A stretch of 60,871 nucleotides of DNA from Thermoproteota archaeon (GCA_027061785.1 JAMOVA010000020.1:1-60871), one strand, 5' to 3'; positions 39,717-49,574 are shown, counted from the stretch's first letter. The notes: generated from the sequence alone by a model not told the origin. Made by a program: numbers and translations.

Positions 39717-41295
39717 GACCCTCCCCATACCATTCCTTTTCGCTCACGGTTGATCCATGTTCTGAGGGTGCTTTCCTGCCTTTTAGGAGAGATGCAATCC
39801 CATAAATGACTACCGCGGCGATTAAGGCCTCGGAGACCAGCCCAAGCGCCACCATCGCCATCGCATGTATGGCCGCCTCCTTAGTCCTGCTCTCGCTCAG
39901 TATCTCGAGCGCCTCCTTTGAAAACGGGTTGAACCATGAGGTGGCCTCCGCATACTCCCTTGCTGTTTTCATTAGAGTCAGGGTCGTCTCATCTATCGAT
40001 TCTACATCTATGCCGAATGACTTGAGGAAGTCGGAGATGTCTTGACCGGCTGCCTCGCTGAGGTACCTTACGAATTCTCCGGGCTCCTTGACGATGACTC
40101 TGTCCCTCCTGATAAGCTGGAAGAACCTCTTATAGAGGTCAGGACCCCCGTATTTCTCTGCGAGTCTCCTTATCAGGACCTCACTGGCCGTGTAATACAG
40201 GCCGGGGTTGCCCGGGAGGCCTCCACCCTTCCATCCGAGGATGAAACTGAGGTCTCCACCGGTTTGTATCATCACGGCTCTTTCAGCTTCCTTATCGTAA
40301 GGAACATGGAATCCTAGTGCCTTCTCCACTATCACAGAGCTCAGATATTGAGCCAGACCCTCATGAGCCCACCTCAGGTCCACGCTGAGTCCCGCTGCCT
40401 GCATGTACTGGTGGAGGAGTTCGTGCACGAAAGTGTTCGGCAGCTCGTAATCGGGCATCCTGACCAACATCATGTTCAGGTTTATCTCTCCCTGGGTTAT
40501 CACATCAGACGTGAACCTAGGCCCCGTGTATCCCAGAGTTGTTATTTCCTCCATGGTTCCCGGAACGAACAGCTTGACCTTGACAGGTATCTCCTCTCGA
40601 ACGGATGTGTACTCCTCTATTAAGGGTAGGGTGGCCTCGTAGTACCTAGTTATGTTGTCGACAACATCCTCGTATCTGGGGGGATAGCTTATGGTTAGCT
40701 TGCCGACCTCCCTCTTCTTGAACTCCTGGCCATCTTTCACTTTGAAGGATATGAGGACCCTCATCGTGTTGTTCTTGCTCCCATCCACATCGTACTTCAC
40801 CACATTGTACTCTCCCTCCCTTCGAAGCTCGTATCCCTTCGGTTCGATCCCTTGAGGGACGAAGTCCGTGGGGAGCTTTACCAGTATGGTAGCATCGTCT
40901 TGCCGGGAGAAGGCTATCTGTGTGGAGAAGAACGCTCCGTTGGGTTCTACGATGAGAGCGCCGAACCTATAACTCCATGAGATCTCCACGTTAGTTCCTG
41001 GTGTGTATGAGAACGTGAGGTTAGAGTAGAAGTAGTAGGACGTGTCTCTTATCAGCTTCTTATCCTTGATGGACCCTGAGAGGACTGTGAAGTTGTAGTC
41101 CCTGAACTTCGGCACGAGGACCCAAGTACTTCCCTCTCCCGTCGAGTTGAACCGGGTCACTATGTCTATCCAGCCGCTCTCCTTGACCGTGTATATGTAG
41201 GTGTAGTGTCCGCTTCCTTCCTCCTGCTGGGCCGAGGGGATCATCGCAGGAAACGTCAGAACAATCGTCAATAGGATAAGGGCCTTCCACTTCAT
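39661..41295 (-). CDS. Secreted, membrane-anchored gluzincin-type metallopeptidase
   Basis: The 544-residue protein has an N-terminal signal peptide (ALILLTIVLTFPAMIPSA), about 190 residues of beta-rich sequence, then a peptidase domain with FVHELLHQYM near residue 290. The third ligand would be the glutamate in WAHEGLAQYL, 18-20 residues on. This is the HExxH...E arrangement of M1-like peptidases, although GAMEN and other M1 landmarks are not seen. One C-terminal helix (AMVALGLVSEALIAAVVIYGI) and a polar tail follow. The catalytic domain should face outward. It probably degrades peptides outside the cell for uptake; exact family is uncertain. The tail overlaps porB. Confidence 0.75.
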   Translation of the reverse strand: MKWKALILLTIVLTFPAMIPSAQQEEGSGHYTYIYTVKESGWIDIVTRFNSTGEGSTWVLVPKFRDYNFTVLSGSIKDKKLIRDTSYYFYSNLTFSYTPGTNVEISWSYRFGALIVEPNGAFFSTQIAFSRQDDATILVKLPTDFVPQGIEPKGYELRREGEYNVVKYDVDGSKNNTMRVLISFKVKDGQEFKKREVGKLTISYPPRYEDVVDNITRYYEATLPLIEEYTSVREEIPVKVKLFVPGTMEEITTLGYTGPRFTSDVITQGEINLNMMLVRMPDYELPNTFVHELLHQYMQAAGLSVDLRWAHEGLAQYLSSVIVEKALGFHVPYDKEAERAVMIQTGGDLSFILGWKGGGLPGNPGLYYTASEVLIRRLAEKYGGPDLYKRFFQLIRRDRVIVKEPGEFVRYLSEAAGQDISDFLKSFGIDVESIDETTLTLMKTAREYAEATSWFNPFSKEALEILSESRTKEAAIHAMAMVALGLVSEALIAAVVIYGIASLLKGRKAPSEHGSTVSEKEWYGEGLRTPSPTSQGEAESSTSP

Positions 41296-41348
41296 TTGTG
41301 ATACCGAGCTGGAATCCAGTAACGTCTATTTAATTTATCCGGCTGCTG

Positions 41349-42683
41349 ATGAGGGGGATTTCCTTGGAAGTGCTCATCAAGGGGCTGGAGTACGTGGTCA
41401 CTCAGGACGATGAGAGGAGGGTTCTAAGAGGGGCGAGCATCCTGATAAAGGACGGGGCGATCGAGGATGTGGGTGATGTGAAGGGACCCGTTGATGAGGT
41501 GATCGATGGGAGCGGCATGGTTGCCATTCCTGGGTTGATTAACACGCACTCCCACATACCGATGACCCTTCTCAGGGGGGTCGCTGACGACATGGACCTC
41601 TTCCCGTGGTTGCAGGAGAAGATCTGGCCCATGGAATCTCACCTGAGGCCGGATCACATAAGGGCCGGAACCGCTCTGGGAGTGCTAGAGGCGGTGCGAA
41701 CCGGCACCACAACCATCTTCGATATGTACTTCTTCGAGGACGTTGTAGCTGAGGTCCTCAGCGATCTGGGGATGAGGGGGGTGTTGAGCGAGGCGATAAT
41801 AGACTTTGGAACACCAGAATGTAAGGATGTAGAGGAGTGCATGGTTTTGGCGGATCGGTTCGTTCAGAAGTGGCGGGATCACCCATTGATCGAGCCGGGA
41901 TATGGGCCTCACGCCCCCTACACAGTCTCTCCAGAGAGGATGAGGGAGATTTCGGGGAAGGCGGAGGAGAATGGGTCCACCATCCAAATTCACCTAGCGG
42001 AGACCGAGAGGGAGGTTTCCGACATCAAAGAGAAGTACGGAAAGGGGGCGATAGAGCTGGCCCATGAATCCGGTATATTGGGTGACAGAACCGTCGCTGC
42101 GCACGTAGTTTGGCCTAGCCAGAGGGAGATCGCTCTCCTTAGGGAGACATCCACCTTAGTATCTCACAATCCCGTGAGCAATCTGAAGTTGGCCTCAGGG
42201 ATCTCCCCGGTCCCCGACCTAGTGGAGAAGGGGGTTAGGGTTTCCCTTGGGACCGACGGACCGGCCAGTAACAACACCCTAGACATGTTCGAGACCATGA
42301 AGGTGACCGCCCTCATTCACAAGGTCTCGAGGAAGGATCCCAAGGCAATACCGGCTCAGATGGCGCTGGACATGGCCACTAGAATACCCGGAGATTTCCT
42401 CCGATGGAAGGTCGGGAGGATCTGTGAGGGATACAGGGGAGATATTGTTCTTCTGAACGTTAAAGTACCTTGGTGGGTGCCTCTCCACTCCGTGGTGTCC
42501 CATCTGGTCTACTCCGCTAGGTCTACAGACGTGAGGTACGTCCTGATAGATGGTAAGGTGATCTTGAAGGATGGCAAATTCACCAAGAGGGACGAGGAAG
42601 ATATCTTTGTTGAGGCAGAGAGGGCCTCTCTGGACTTGCTGGAGAAATCGGGCGTGAACTCACTGCTTAAGGGCGTGGATTAG
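41349..42683 (+). CDS. Amidohydrolase, 5-methylthioadenosine/S-adenosylhomocysteine (5'-deoxyadenosine) deaminase type
   Basis: The 444-residue protein has the metal site of the amidohydrolase superfamily: GLINTHSHIPMTLLRG near residue 62, GYGPHAPYTVSPE near 182, IQIHLAETEREV near 210, AAHVVWPSQREI near 247, VSHNPVSNLKLASG near 266 and LGTDGPASNNTLDMF near 297. This pattern is that of MTA/SAH deaminases (MtaD/DadD) rather than chlorohydrolases. It converts the adenine of these nucleosides to hypoxanthine. An in-frame TTG at 41364 is preceded by GAGGGGGAT and would give MEVLIKGLEYVV, so the true start may be there. It overlaps the CYTH gene by 24 bases. Confidence 0.85.
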   Translation: MRGISLEVLIKGLEYVVTQDDERRVLRGASILIKDGAIEDVGDVKGPVDEVIDGSGMVAIPGLINTHSHIPMTLLRGVADDMDLFPWLQEKIWPMESHLRPDHIRAGTALGVLEAVRTGTTTIFDMYFFEDVVAEVLSDLGMRGVLSEAIIDFGTPECKDVEECMVLADRFVQKWRDHPLIEPGYGPHAPYTVSPERMREISGKAEENGSTIQIHLAETEREVSDIKEKYGKGAIELAHESGILGDRTVAAHVVWPSQREIALLRETSTLVSHNPVSNLKLASGISPVPDLVEKGVRVSLGTDGPASNNTLDMFETMKVTALIHKVSRKDPKAIPAQMALDMATRIPGDFLRWKVGRICEGYRGDIVLLNVKVPWWVPLHSVVSHLVYSARSTDVRYVLIDGKVILKDGKFTKRDEEDIFVEAERASLDLLEKSGVNSLLKGVD

Positions 42684-43241
42684 ATCGGCGTAGCTTGGTA
42701 TGACCGCCCTGCATGCTATGCCGAGGAGTCGAACTAGATCCATCGCGTCGTCCCCCTCCACCTCCACGAACTCCCCCAAATCTCTCACGTAATCTAGCGT
42801 GACTTCCACATTGAACCCATCTAAAAGTACGGGCGTCCTCCTCTTCCACACGACTATCTTCACCTCATAACCTCTACTGGAGAGTAGGTTCATCAGCTCG
42901 TTGAGTTCGGACGGGCAATTTACGTTTATTCCCGCTTTGGAGAGGGCTTTCCTGCATTTCTCATCCCCTAATTCACCTTCAATCTCCTCTCTGACCTTCT
43001 CTATACCCCCACTTTCCCTCCTCCCCTTGTAGGTGACTCTGACGAGATTGCCCATGACCCTCACTCTCAATACTCTCCCTGAGGTGAGGAGATCGCAGGA
43101 ACGAGTATCCACGTAGAGATCCTCCTGCTCTATCGTTTCCAGTATCTTGAAGGAGATTTTCTTCCTCCTCAAGAGGCTCAGAAATTCACAATGGGGGATC
43201 TTCAGCTTGACCTCCCTTTCCACTCCCAAGCAGATGCTCAC
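42660..43241 (-). CDS. CYTH-domain protein (CyaB/ThTPase-like)
   Basis: The 193-residue protein has the CYTH marker EREVKLKIP near residue 8, then alternating strands with charged residues lining a tunnel: QEDLYVDTRSCDLLTSGRVLRVRV, VTYKGRRESGG and VEVTLDYVRDLGEFVEVEG. This matches the class IV adenylate cyclase/thiamine triphosphatase fold, whose archaeal members hydrolyse triphosphate groups or have unknown roles. Translation begins at GTG 43241. It lies just downstream of tRNA-Leu on the same strand. Confidence 0.85.
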   Translation of the reverse strand: MSICLGVEREVKLKIPHCEFLSLLRRKKISFKILETIEQEDLYVDTRSCDLLTSGRVLRVRVMGNLVRVTYKGRRESGGIEKVREEIEGELGDEKCRKALSKAGINVNCPSELNELMNLLSSRGYEVKIVVWKRRTPVLLDGFNVEVTLDYVRDLGEFVEVEGDDAMDLVRLLGIACRAVIPSYADLIHALKQ

Positions 43242-43271
43242 CTCATGAGGGGGTGAAAGGCGGCGGGGCCC

Positions 43272-43361
43272 TGGTGCGGGGGGTGGGATTCGAACCCACG
43301 CGGGCCTGACGCCCAGCGGATCTTAAGTCCGCCGCCTTGGTCCGAGCTCGGCCACCCCCGC
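43272..43361 (-). tRNA. tRNA-Leu(TAA)
   Basis: The 90-nt gene has acceptor GCGGGGG/CCCCCGC, an anticodon arm GCGGA CTTAAGA TCCGC with anticodon TAA, a long type II variable arm with stem GGGC/GCCC, a T-arm GTGGG TTCGAAT CCCAC, and encoded CCA (43272-43274). No intron is present. The bidirectional TATA block at 43383-43396 is 28 nt upstream. Confidence 0.94.
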
Positions 43362-43382
43362 TAGGTTAAGCGGGCTATATGG

Positions 43383-43396
43383 CTTTTTATAATTTT
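43383..43396. promoter_or_regulatory. Bidirectional TATA block between tRNA-Leu and the ATPase operon
   Basis: CTTTTTATAATTTT is centred near 43389. It predicts starts near 43415 on plus (8 nt before the atpF GTG) and near 43363 on minus (2 nt before the tRNA). Confidence 0.55.
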
Positions 43397-43422
43397 CCAA
43401 CTTTCGGGCATGGGGTGCTTCA

Positions 43423-43767
43423 GTGAGCGAACGGACGAGGATTGCCAGCTCCCCTATAGCTGTAACGGACGACGAAGTGCTCGCTCTGGGATTCGAGATG
43501 ATCGGGGTGCCTGCTAAGGTAATCAAGGGCCGCAGGAATCTGATAAGATTTTTCAGGGACAACGAGAGTGAGCTACCGCACGTGGTATTCATCAACGAGA
43601 GGGTCGCTGAGGAGATCAGGGACTACAGGGAGGATCTACTCAGGAGGGGTAAGGTGAGCCCTGTGTTCGCGGTGGTGCCCGACATGGAAGGCGCGAGGGG
43701 CGTGAGGTTGAAGGAGCTGGCATCCTTGCTGGCTAGGGCTTTAGGTAGCGAGGAGCTGAAGTTCTGA
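43423..43767 (+). CDS. atpF: A-type ATP synthase subunit F
   Basis: The 114-residue protein matches the CheY-like F subunit: IAVTDDEVLALGFEMIGVPAKVI near residue 12, VFINERVAEEI near 54, and a C-terminal RGVRLKELASLLARALG. F sits on the central stalk and contacts the A3B3 head. The GTG start is close to the predicted transcript end. It is the first gene of a seven-gene plus-strand operon in the order F-H-E-A-B-D-C. Confidence 0.88.
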   Translation: MSERTRIASSPIAVTDDEVLALGFEMIGVPAKVIKGRRNLIRFFRDNESELPHVVFINERVAEEIRDYREDLLRRGKVSPVFAVVPDMEGARGVRLKELASLLARALGSEELKF

Positions 43768-43783
43768 TTGTGGGGTGAGAGAA

Positions 43784-44095
43784 ATGCCGAGATTGGTTGA
43801 GGCCATTATGGAGGCCGAGAAGGAGGCTGCCAAGATCATTCAGGAGGCGGAGGAGGAAGCTAAGAGGATAATTGAAGAGGCGGAGGAGGAGGCAAAGAAA
43901 ATAATCGAGGAGGCCAAGAACACGCCGGTAGAGGTAACTGTAATGGAAGATGTCGAGAGAGAAGTTAAGGAGATAGTTGATAGAGCTAAGGCGAAAGCCG
44001 AGGAGCTCAAGAGAGTTGCATCCGAGAGGATGAATTCCCTAGTCGATGAGGTCGTTAGGGAGGTGCTCGAGGGTGAGTGGGGAGGAAGTAGTTAG
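43784..44095 (+). CDS. atpH: A-type ATP synthase subunit H, peripheral stalk coiled coil
   Basis: The 103-residue protein is almost entirely helical and charged. Residues about 15-46 contain three near-copies of an 11-residue unit, IIxEAEEEAKx, expected to form the right-handed coiled coil of the peripheral stalk with subunit E. The ATG at 43784 follows GGGGTGAGA; a GTG at 43775 is also in frame. It overlaps the atpE start by 23 bases. Confidence 0.85.
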   Translation: MPRLVEAIMEAEKEAAKIIQEAEEEAKRIIEEAEEEAKKIIEEAKNTPVEVTVMEDVEREVKEIVDRAKAKAEELKRVASERMNSLVDEVVREVLEGEWGGSS

Positions 44096-44714
44096 CGTGG
44101 ATAGGGACTCTGAGGCCATCGTCAGGGCTATCCTCAAGATGGCCGAGGACAGGGCCAATGCCATCAGAAGGGAGGCCGAGAAGAGGGCCAAGGAGATCAT
44201 CGAGTCAGCCCGGAGAGAGGCGGAGGAGATACTGAGATCTAGAAGGGAAAGGGCAGAGAGGGAGATGAGGGAGGAAATTGCGAGGAAGAGGAGCGCTGCT
44301 GAGGTAGAGGCCAATCAAATAGTTCTCATGACCAAATCTGAGCTGTTGAGGGAATTCTTCAGGAGAGTGCACGAGAAGCTGGCCGCTATAGCGGACGGTC
44401 AGGAACCGGGATGGAACTACGAGGAGATACTGACGAAGTACTCGCTGGAGGGAGCTAATATCTTGGGTGAGAAGGAGGTATTTCTCATGGGTAGGGAGAA
44501 GGATAAATCACTGCTCGAAAAAGTAGCTAAGAAGTTGGAGAAGGATGGTATAAGGGCCTCCGTGGATGAGAAAACGGTTCCGGTCATCGGAGGGGTCGTG
44601 GTTAGAGATAGCAGGGATGAGAGAAGGTACTACAATACCTTCGATGGTAGGCTGAGGGCCTACAGGGAGGCCAAGGAGGTAGAGGTAATTAGCAGGCTGT
44701 TTGAGGGGGTGTAA
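44073..44714 (+). CDS. atpE: A-type ATP synthase subunit E
   Basis: The 213-residue protein has a long N-terminal helix rich in lysine, arginine and glutamate (AEKRAKEIIESARREAEEIL). The C-terminal globular domain contains VPVIGGVVVRDSRDERRYYNTFDGRL near residue 165, the E-subunit signature. It anchors the catalytic head to the peripheral stalk. The open frame begins earlier (44046), but GTG at 44073 has GGGAGGTG in good position; GTG at 44097 is a further alternative. Confidence 0.87.
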   Translation: MSGEEVVSVDRDSEAIVRAILKMAEDRANAIRREAEKRAKEIIESARREAEEILRSRRERAEREMREEIARKRSAAEVEANQIVLMTKSELLREFFRRVHEKLAAIADGQEPGWNYEEILTKYSLEGANILGEKEVFLMGREKDKSLLEKVAKKLEKDGIRASVDEKTVPVIGGVVVRDSRDERRYYNTFDGRLRAYREAKEVEVISRLFEGV

Positions 44715-44716
44715 GT

Positions 44717-46504
44717 TTGTCCGAGTTAGTTTATGAGGGTAAAGGTGTTATCGTCCACATAAAGGGTCCTGTCGTAGAAGCTGAAGGAATGAGGGGTGCC
44801 AAAATCAGAGAGGTCGTTTACGTAGGAGAAGAGAAGCTCATAGGTGAGATAGTCAGGATCGAGGGGGACAAGGCGATAATACAGGTCTACGAGCCTACCG
44901 GTGGAGTGAAGGCGGGCGAACCAGTCGAGAGGACCGGAGAGCCTCTCTCAGCTGAACTAGGGCCAGGACTACTGGGCCAAGTTCTCGACGGACTGGGAAG
45001 GCCCTTGGAGGTGATAGCTGAGAAGGCCGGTGGGCCATTCATCACCAGAGGAATTAAGGCGCCCACCCTGCCTAGGGATAAGAAGTGGAAGTGGACCCCC
45101 CTAGTCAAGCCTGGAGATGATGTCATCGCTGGGGATGTCTTAGGGACAGTCCCGGAGGGCTCCGTCACCCACAAGATAATGCTTCCACCCACTATAGAGA
45201 AGGCCAAGGTCATAGAGGTCCTTCCTGAGGGAGATTACACTATAGAGGAGCCCGTGGTCGTGGTGGAACATATAGGTGGTAAGGAAGAGGTCAAGATGTA
45301 TCATAAGTGGCCTGTCAGGACGCCCAGACCCTTCAGGGAGAAGCTCGCTCCTGTAGAACTGTTAGTGACTGGGCAGAGGGTGATAGATACCTTCTTCCCC
45401 ATAGTCAAGGGAGGCACCTCGGCCGTGCCTGGTGGCTTCGGCACAGGTAAGACGGTGACCCTCCACCAGATATCGAAGTGGGCGGACGCAGACGTCGTGG
45501 TATACGTGGGTTGCGGGGAGAGAGGTAACGAGATGACCGATCTGCTCCACACCTTCCCGAAGCTGGTCGACCCCAAGAGCGGAAGACCTCTGCTCGATAG
45601 GAGCGTCCTCATAGCCAACACCAGCAACATGCCCGTCCCCGCTAGGGAGGCTAGCATCTTCATGGGAATCACTTACGCCGAGTACTACAGGGACATGGGG
45701 CTTCACGTGGTCCTCACGGCAGATTCGACCTCCAGATGGGCTGAGGCGCTAAGGGAACTCAGCTCCAGGCTTGAGGAGATACCATCTGAGAGAGGGTATC
45801 CGGCCTATCTGCCCGACTACATAGCCTCGTTCTACGAGAGGGCAGGCAGGATTAAGGTGCAGGGTAGGAGAGACGAATTGGGATCCGTTGCCGTTATAGG
45901 AGCCGTAAGTCCTTCCGGAGGAGACCTCAACGAGCCAGTCACCCAGCACACCATGAGGTACGTAGGCGCCTTCTGGGCTCTAGACAAGGACTTGGCGTTC
46001 AAGAGGCACTTCCCGTCCATAAACTGGCTGAGGAGTTTCTCGAAGTACACTGGCGGATTGAGGGAGTGGTGGATCAAGAACACAGGACATGACATGATGG
46101 CCTACAGGGATAAGGCCATGGCCCTCCTGCAGAGGGCCTCCAGCCTGGAGGAAGTAGCTAGGGTGGTGGGAGAGGCGGCTCTCTCCGATGAGAACAGGCT
46201 CGTCCTCCTATCTGCAGAGCTCATCAAGGAAGGATTCTTGGTGCAAAACGCCTTCCACGAGGTGGACACCTACTGCTCCCCGAAGAAGCAGGCTCTCCTC
46301 CTGAAGACGCTGCTGGAGTTCTACGATAGGGCTAGGCCTATGATAGATGCTGGGGTTCCCATATCGAGGATATCGGAGATGAAGTCTTTGGGTCTTCTCA
46401 GGAGGCTCAAGTTCGTGCCTGAGGAGGACTTCGAGAACGCTGTCAAGGAGGCTATAGCGCAGCTGGAGGCCGAAATATCCTCCCTGCTCGCGGAGGTGAG
46501 ATGA
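44717..46504 (+). CDS. atpA: A-type ATP synthase catalytic subunit A
   Basis: The 595-residue protein has the V/A-type non-homologous insert between about residues 110 and 190, the P-loop [12 protein letters not shown] near residue 237, [11 protein letters not shown] near 264, and [22 protein letters not shown] near 337. It hydrolyses or makes ATP at the A3B3 head. No intein interrupts the P-loop. Translation starts at TTG 44717, two bases after atpE. It stops one base before atpB. Confidence 0.95.
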   Translation: MSELVYEGKGVIVHIKGPVVEAEGMRGAKIREVVYVGEEKLIGEIVRIEGDKAIIQVYEPTGGVKAGEPVERTGEPLSAELGPGLLGQVLDGLGRPLEVIAEKAGGPFITRGIKAPTLPRDKKWKWTPLVKPGDDVIAGDVLGTVPEGSVTHKIMLPPTIEKAKVIEVLPEGDYTIEEPVVVVEHIGGKEEVKMYHKWPVRTPRPFREKLAPVELLVTGQRVIDTFFPIVKGGTSAVPGGFGTGKTVTLHQISKWADADVVVYVGCGERGNEMTDLLHTFPKLVDPKSGRPLLDRSVLIANTSNMPVPAREASIFMGITYAEYYRDMGLHVVLTADSTSRWAEALRELSSRLEEIPSERGYPAYLPDYIASFYERAGRIKVQGRRDELGSVAVIGAVSPSGGDLNEPVTQHTMRYVGAFWALDKDLAFKRHFPSINWLRSFSKYTGGLREWWIKNTGHDMMAYRDKAMALLQRASSLEEVARVVGEAALSDENRLVLLSAELIKEGFLVQNAFHEVDTYCSPKKQALLLKTLLEFYDRARPMIDAGVPISRISEMKSLGLLRRLKFVPEEDFENAVKEAIAQLEAEISSLLAEVR

Positions 46505-46505
46505 G

Positions 46506-47912
46506 ATGTCCGTGTATGGTCTGACCTACAAGGGAATTGATCAGGTCAAGGGACCCCTCGTTATAATGAGGGGAGTTCCCGGGGCCGCTTACGAGGAAGT
46601 GGTCAGGATATACTCCGAGGACGGCAGGGAATGGTTCGGTCAGGTGCTTGAGGCCGGTAGGGACAAGGTCGTGATACAGGTGCTGGGCGATACCGAGGGG
46701 TTAGATTCCAACGCTATGGTCAAGTTCACCGGCTCGACCCTAAAGATCCCGGTGTCAGACGAGATGCTCGGCAGGGTGTTCAACGGTGCAGGGGAGCCGA
46801 TAGACGGCGGCCCCAAAATAAGGGCGGATGACTACAGGGACATAAACGGCGCCCCCATAAATCCGGCCAAGAGGGACTACCCGGACGAGTTCATAGAGAC
46901 CGGTATATCAGCCATCGACGGGATGTTGAGTCTAATCAGGGGACAGAAGCTTCCGATATTCTCCGAGTCCGGACTGCCCCACAACGAGGTGGCCGCTCAG
47001 GTGGCAAGGCAGGCGGTCGTTCCTGGAAAGGCCGAGAGGTTCTCCATAGTCTTCGCGGCTGTTGGTCTGAAGTACGACGATGTCCTCTTCTTCAGGAGGC
47101 AGTTCGAGGAGTTCGGAGCGCTGAGCAGGTCAGTGCTCTTCCTAAACCTAGCCAACGACCCGGTCATAGAGAGGATAACCACCCCGAGGGTAGCCCTGAC
47201 CGCCGCCGAGTACCTGGCGTTCGACTTGGGCATGGACGTTCTAGTCATAATCACGGACATGACCAACTACTGTGAGGCGCTGAGGGAGCTCAGCTCCGCT
47301 AGGGAGGAGGTACCCAGCAGGAAGGGATATCCTGGGTACATGTATAGCGACCTAGCGAGCATCTATGAGAGGGCAGGTAGGATAATCGGCAGACCCGGCT
47401 CCATAACCTTCATGCCCATACTGACGATGCCGGGAGGGGACCTCACCCACCCCATACCTGACCTCACCGGCTACATTACTGAGGGCCAGATATTCTTGGA
47501 CTTGGATCTCCACAACAGGGGTATCTATCCGCCGATCAACGTCTTGCCGAGCCTTAGCAGGCTCATGAAGGACGGTATAGGTCCAGGAAAGACGAGGGAA
47601 GATCACAAGGAGGTTTCAGACCAGCTCTACGCTGCATACAGCCAGGGTACCAAGGCCAGGGAGCTCGTCCAGATCGTCGGTGAGGCAGGGCTGAGCCCGA
47701 GGGAGAAGCTGTACTTGGAGTTCGCTAGGAGGTTCGAGAGGGAGTTCGTGGCCCAGGGCTTCAGGGAGAGGAGGAGCATAGAGGAGACTCTGGACATAGC
47801 TTGGGACATACTGTCCATACTGCCTGAGGCTGAGCTGACGAGGATAAGCGAGAAGACCCTCAACAAGTTCCACCCGAAGAGGAGGATCGCAGCCCAGGCA
47901 GAGGGTGAGTGA
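46506..47912 (+). CDS. atpB: A-type ATP synthase subunit B
   Basis: The 468-residue protein starts with [19 protein letters not shown], has a P-loop-like region without GKT ([17 protein letters not shown] near residue 150), [22 protein letters not shown] near 245 and [20 protein letters not shown] near 345. This is the regulatory, non-catalytic subunit of the head. The ATG at 46506 overlaps the atpA stop region with GGAGGTGAGATG. The 3' end overlaps atpD by four bases. Confidence 0.95.
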   Translation: MSVYGLTYKGIDQVKGPLVIMRGVPGAAYEEVVRIYSEDGREWFGQVLEAGRDKVVIQVLGDTEGLDSNAMVKFTGSTLKIPVSDEMLGRVFNGAGEPIDGGPKIRADDYRDINGAPINPAKRDYPDEFIETGISAIDGMLSLIRGQKLPIFSESGLPHNEVAAQVARQAVVPGKAERFSIVFAAVGLKYDDVLFFRRQFEEFGALSRSVLFLNLANDPVIERITTPRVALTAAEYLAFDLGMDVLVIITDMTNYCEALRELSSAREEVPSRKGYPGYMYSDLASIYERAGRIIGRPGSITFMPILTMPGGDLTHPIPDLTGYITEGQIFLDLDLHNRGIYPPINVLPSLSRLMKDGIGPGKTREDHKEVSDQLYAAYSQGTKARELVQIVGEAGLSPREKLYLEFARRFEREFVAQGFRERRSIEETLDIAWDILSILPEAELTRISEKTLNKFHPKRRIAAQAEGE

Positions 47913-48532
47913 AAGTGAGCTTCCGCTCCGTGGGGAGAGTCCTCCCCACCAAAGGGTTTTTGATCCGCCTAAGAGAGAGAACGCGCCTCCTCCGCTCGGG
48001 AGTCGACGCTCTCAAGATGAAGAGAGATCAGCTGGTCAAGGAAAGCCAGAACCTGCTCCCGGATCTCAGGAAAAGGAATGATATAGAGAAGAAGTTAGAA
48101 GAGGCCTACAAGCTCCTGAGGTTGGCCTACGCTGCTGCTGGACCTGACGAAATGCGGAAGGCAGCTCTGCTGACTATGCCTCTCCTCACTGAAATGAAGG
48201 TTCGAAGTGTCATAGGTGTGGAGATACCTGAGATAGAAATGAAAGAGTTCGCTCTGGCCACATCTCCCTCCTTGAATGCCGTTGTGATAGCCGCTGCCAG
48301 GAAGTTCTCAGAGGCGATAAGGGAGCTGATGCCGCTAGTAAACTCCGAGGCCAAGTTCGAGAGGTTAGCTGCGGCCCTGGCCGACACCATGAGAAAGGTC
48401 AACGCGCTGGAGAAGATAATAATACCGGATCACGAGGCTGCCATCAAGTACATAGAGGAGGCATTGGAGGAGGACGCTTTGGAGGAGTTCCTCCGTGTGA
48501 AGAAGTATAGGCAGTTGAAGAGAGGTGCTTGA
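47909..48532 (+). CDS. atpD: A-type ATP synthase subunit D
   Basis: The 207-residue protein opens with [31 protein letters not shown] near residue 13 and closes with [24 protein letters not shown] near 165. These are the two long helices of the central rotor shaft. It starts at GTG 47909, coupled to atpB. It transmits rotation from the membrane ring to the head. Confidence 0.93.
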   Translation: MKVSFRSVGRVLPTKGFLIRLRERTRLLRSGVDALKMKRDQLVKESQNLLPDLRKRNDIEKKLEEAYKLLRLAYAAAGPDEMRKAALLTMPLLTEMKVRSVIGVEIPEIEMKEFALATSPSLNAVVIAAARKFSEAIRELMPLVNSEAKFERLAAALADTMRKVNALEKIIIPDHEAAIKYIEEALEEDALEEFLRVKKYRQLKRGA

Positions 48533-48533
48533 G

Positions 48534-49574
48534 ATGTTGAAGAGGGCTAAGGAGAAATACTTGGTAGTCAGGACGCATGGCCTGAAGTCTCACTTGCTGG
48601 ATCCCGAGGACATAAGGTCTTGGGTCTTCGTTGAGAGCGACGAAAGCTTGTTCGAGAAACTATCTCCGACTCTTTACGGTAGCTTCTTCGAGGGACCCGA
48701 GGACTTGAGCAATGTAGCTAAGGTGGAAGATGTCTGCATTAAGGTCAACTCATTCAGGGCTAGAAGGGTGATATCTCTCTCCAGAGGCACTAGGATCGAG
48801 GGCCTGATCACGACCTTCATGAGCAAGTACGACATTGAAAACCTGAGGAGGATAGTGTTCTCCCTACTATTCGGGAGGAGGATGGAGGAGCTCAGGCTAC
48901 TCCCGGTCAGATTTGGCGTGATCGACGTGGATAAGCTCTCTAAGGCAAGGAGATTTGAGGACCTACTTGAAATGCTGGATGATAAGAAGCTGAAGCGCCT
49001 CCTCTCAACGTGGCTCAGCGGTAGCAGAGAGGTTACGGAGATTGATCTTGCTCTCGACAGGTACTACATAGACAAGCTCTTCTCGCACCTCAAGGAGATA
49101 AAGGCTGGGAAGCAGTCACCAATCTACCAGATAGTCTATTCATACGCGGAGAATGTGTTCCTCAGGACGCTGCTGAAAGCGAAGTATCTGGAGGTTGACA
49201 GGGAGCTTTTATCAAGGGCGTTTCATAGGGTTCCCTTCAAGAGGCTGCTTAGAATATCAGATAAGACGGATACGTTGCCCGAATTCCTAGATGAGCTCAT
49301 CAATCTGTCTCCATACAAGGCCCTATCTGTGGAGATCAGAGATGCCTTGAAAGAAGTCGGCGAGCCATGGGTAATCGAGCATGTGATCGGAAAGAGGGCC
49401 TATACTGATGCCTTGAGGATCTCTTTGAAAGGATCCATGACTCTCGCTTACATAATCATGTATCTAGTAGCCTCGGAGTGGGAATCACAGAGCATAAAAA
49501 CCGTCCTGTTGGGCCGGGCAAGTAAAGTCGATCCAGAAGTGCTGTACAATCTGCTTGCTCCTCCCTCTGGATGA
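48534..49574 (+). CDS. atpC: A-type ATP synthase subunit C
   Basis: The 346-residue protein is all-helical and contains the V-ATPase C/d family repeats, such as EIDLALDRYYIDKLFSHLKEI near residue 160 and YAENVFLRTLLKAKYLEVD near 200. It forms the socket linking the rotor shaft to the proteolipid ring. ATG 48534 is preceded by AGAGGTG; a GTG at 48525 is in frame. It is the last gene on plus; the K and I genes lie beyond on the opposite strand. Confidence 0.87.
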   Translation: MLKRAKEKYLVVRTHGLKSHLLDPEDIRSWVFVESDESLFEKLSPTLYGSFFEGPEDLSNVAKVEDVCIKVNSFRARRVISLSRGTRIEGLITTFMSKYDIENLRRIVFSLLFGRRMEELRLLPVRFGVIDVDKLSKARRFEDLLEMLDDKKLKRLLSTWLSGSREVTEIDLALDRYYIDKLFSHLKEIKAGKQSPIYQIVYSYAENVFLRTLLKAKYLEVDRELLSRAFHRVPFKRLLRISDKTDTLPEFLDELINLSPYKALSVEIRDALKEVGEPWVIEHVIGKRAYTDALRISLKGSMTLAYIIMYLVASEWESQSIKTVLLGRASKVDPEVLYNLLAPPSG

